Program-made: the position numbers and the translations under genes
Notes under the pieces: model-generated
What the model was told of the DNA's origin: nothing
Database searches by the model: none
The model's input: the letters and a program-made list of their open reading frames with translations, nothing else
In this document: positions 5,433-5,931 of the stretch, in pieces
How positions within the stretch are numbered: the stretch's first letter is position 1
How the letters are laid out: the number at the start of each line of letters is the position of its first letter
Origin: Nitrospinales bacterium
GTDB lineage: Bacteria > Nitrospinota_A > UBA7883 > JACRGQ01
Assembly: GCA_023248615.1 (NCBI GenBank)
Contig: JAHFEI010000137.1
Coordinates: 1 to 5,931, forward strand
Length of the DNA stretch: 5,931 nt
Direction: 5' to 3'

Positions 5433-5768
5433 ATGGACAGGATAGTTTTTGTTGTTTTGTTTCTTGCTGGTTTGGGGGCATCTCCGGATATGGCGGTTGC
5501 GGCGGCAAGGGATATAGCCGTTTCGGTGGATGCAAAAGGTTTCACCCCCTCTACGATTTCCGCCACAAAGGGGGAGACCTTAAAACTCATAATTACCCGG
5601 AAGGTTGAAAACACCTGCGTAAAAAAGATCGTCATCCCCGAGTTCGGCATTAACCAGGATTTGCCCCTGAACAAGCCAGTCACCGTCAGCATCACTACCG
5701 TAAAGAGCGGGGATGTGGGCTTTGCCTGCCCGTTGGATATGGTCAAAGGCAAAATACAGGTGAAATGA
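5433..5768 (+). CDS. Exported cupredoxin-fold protein (plastocyanin-like domain)
   Basis: A 111-residue protein with a signal peptide (R3, hydrophobic 4-15, likely cleavage after A-V-A or A-V-A-A-A near 23-25) and a single cupredoxin-like beta domain. Family features are G36-F-T-P, T45-K-G-E-T-L, C62 followed by I-V-I-P-E-F-G-I (66-73), L77-P-L-N-K-P-V-T-V, and G93-D-V-G-F-A-C99-P-L-D-M103. This is the pattern of small periplasmic cupredoxin_1/plastocyanin-domain proteins linked to copper handling, where the tail usually reads C-G-M-x-M. Here it reads C-P-L-D-M, and the protein has no histidine, so a classical His2-Cys-Met copper site cannot form; C62, C99 and M103 are the only obvious ligands. 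AGGGAGG (5416-5422) precedes the gene. ATG 5433 (10 nt spacing) is preferred to TTG 5427 (4 nt), but TTG would add only two residues. Copper binding and partner are inferred, not shown. Confidence 0.82.
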   Translation: MDRIVFVVLFLAGLGASPDMAVAAARDIAVSVDAKGFTPSTISATKGETLKLIITRKVENTCVKKIVIPEFGINQDLPLNKPVTVSITTVKSGDVGFACPLDMVKGKIQVK

Positions 5769-5771
5769 CCG

Positions 5772-5800
5772 GCTATCTGCGGGTCGCCCGTAAGGGTAGT
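5772..5800 (+). other. Stem-loop just after the cupredoxin stop codon
   Basis: Starting 3 nt after the TGA, CTATC (5773-5777) pairs with GGTAG (5795-5799) and TGCGGG (5778-5783) with CCCGTA (5787-5792). This gives an 11-bp stem with two G-U pairs, an AG bulge (5793-5794) and a TCG loop. The next bases are GC-rich rather than a T run, so it is not a standard intrinsic terminator. It may protect the 3' end of the message or act with Rho. Confidence 0.4.
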
Positions 5801-5862
5801 GCCGCCTGCCCCCGTTGCCTCATGGCAGAATGTAACCCAAGGAGGCTAAATTCTTCTAGTCA

Positions 5863-5931
5863 TTGCCTCATAACTCAGGTAACCGTAGGACATTAAAGAT
5901 TTTTCTTAGCTTTTTCTCAACAGTTTTCTTT
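5863..5931 (+). CDS. Possible start of a membrane or exported protein, cut by the window edge
   Basis: After a TAG at 5857-5859 a frame stays open to the window end. From TTG at 5863 it reads 23 residues with a basic stretch (N-R-R-T-L-K, 7-12) followed by a strongly hydrophobic run (I-F-L-S-F-F-S-T-V-F-F, 13-23), the profile of a signal peptide or first membrane helix. The good Shine-Dalgarno sequence AAGGAGG (5839-5845) is 17 nt from this TTG, which is too far for normal initiation, and no ATG or GTG start exists in this frame. The region is T-rich, so a hydrophobic frame could arise by chance. Sequence to the right of the window would decide. Confidence 0.22.
   Translation, partial: MPHNSGNRRTLKIFLSFFSTVFF

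Noticed and set aside
5414..5752. Minus-strand frame of 112 codons opposite the cupredoxin gene
   Set aside because: The plus-strand frame has a ribosome-binding site, a signal peptide and family motifs; the minus frame has none.
5816..5827. Small hairpin TGCC-TCAT-GGCA as a possible terminator or riboswitch piece
   Set aside because: Only 4 bp, no T run, and no match to a riboswitch core that I can recognise.
1..5931. Search for CRISPR repeats, transposase genes, insertion-sequence ends, tRNA or rRNA genes
   Set aside because: No regularly spaced repeats, no transposase or integrase motifs, and no cloverleaf or rRNA-like segments were seen.

Overview
The window looks like a chromosomal segment from an environmental, probably Gram-negative bacterium. 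The base composition is moderate. ATA (Ile) and AGG (Arg) codons are used freely, which argues against an enteric. The mix of a multi-PAS hybrid histidine kinase, a receiver-ATPase regulator and secreted proteins is common in lineages once called deltaproteobacteria and in Nitrospinota or Nitrospirota. This placement is a weak inference, because there is no marker gene. No mobile element, CRISPR array, tRNA or rRNA is visible.

Layout. (i) Positions 1-126 hold the last 34 codons of a plus-strand gene whose Cys-containing tail resembles a radical SAM/SPASM protein. It ends in a strong hairpin terminator that overlaps the 3' end of the converging gene. (ii) Positions 124-1456 hold two minus-strand genes, probably one transcript: a secreted CE4 polysaccharide deacetylase and then a GNAT acetyltransferase. 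(iii) Positions 1457-1847 are a 391-bp divergent intergenic region with candidate promoters on both strands, a G-rich tract and a 16-bp operator-like palindrome. (iv) Positions 1848-5047 are a two-gene signalling operon. The first gene is a membrane-bound PAS-PAS hybrid histidine kinase. The second is a response regulator whose output domain is an RsbW/SpoIIAB-type ATPase. (v) Positions 5048-5931 hold a 46-residue single-pass membrane protein, an exported cupredoxin-fold protein, a stem-loop, and possibly the start of another gene at the right edge.

The most interesting part is the signalling pair. The kinase keeps its phosphorylatable His (H409), but its own receiver has Asn (N687) where the phospho-accepting Asp belongs. 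The adjacent stand-alone regulator has a complete receiver (D58). The simplest reading is that the hybrid kinase cannot phosphorylate itself on the receiver in the usual way and passes phosphate to the neighbour. The neighbour's output is neither DNA binding nor a diguanylate cyclase, but a serine-kinase/anti-sigma-type ATPase. That would connect a membrane/PAS sensor to a partner-switching (anti-sigma/STAS) pathway whose other members are not in this window. A second curiosity is the exported cupredoxin, which has two Cys and a Met in the expected places but no histidine at all.
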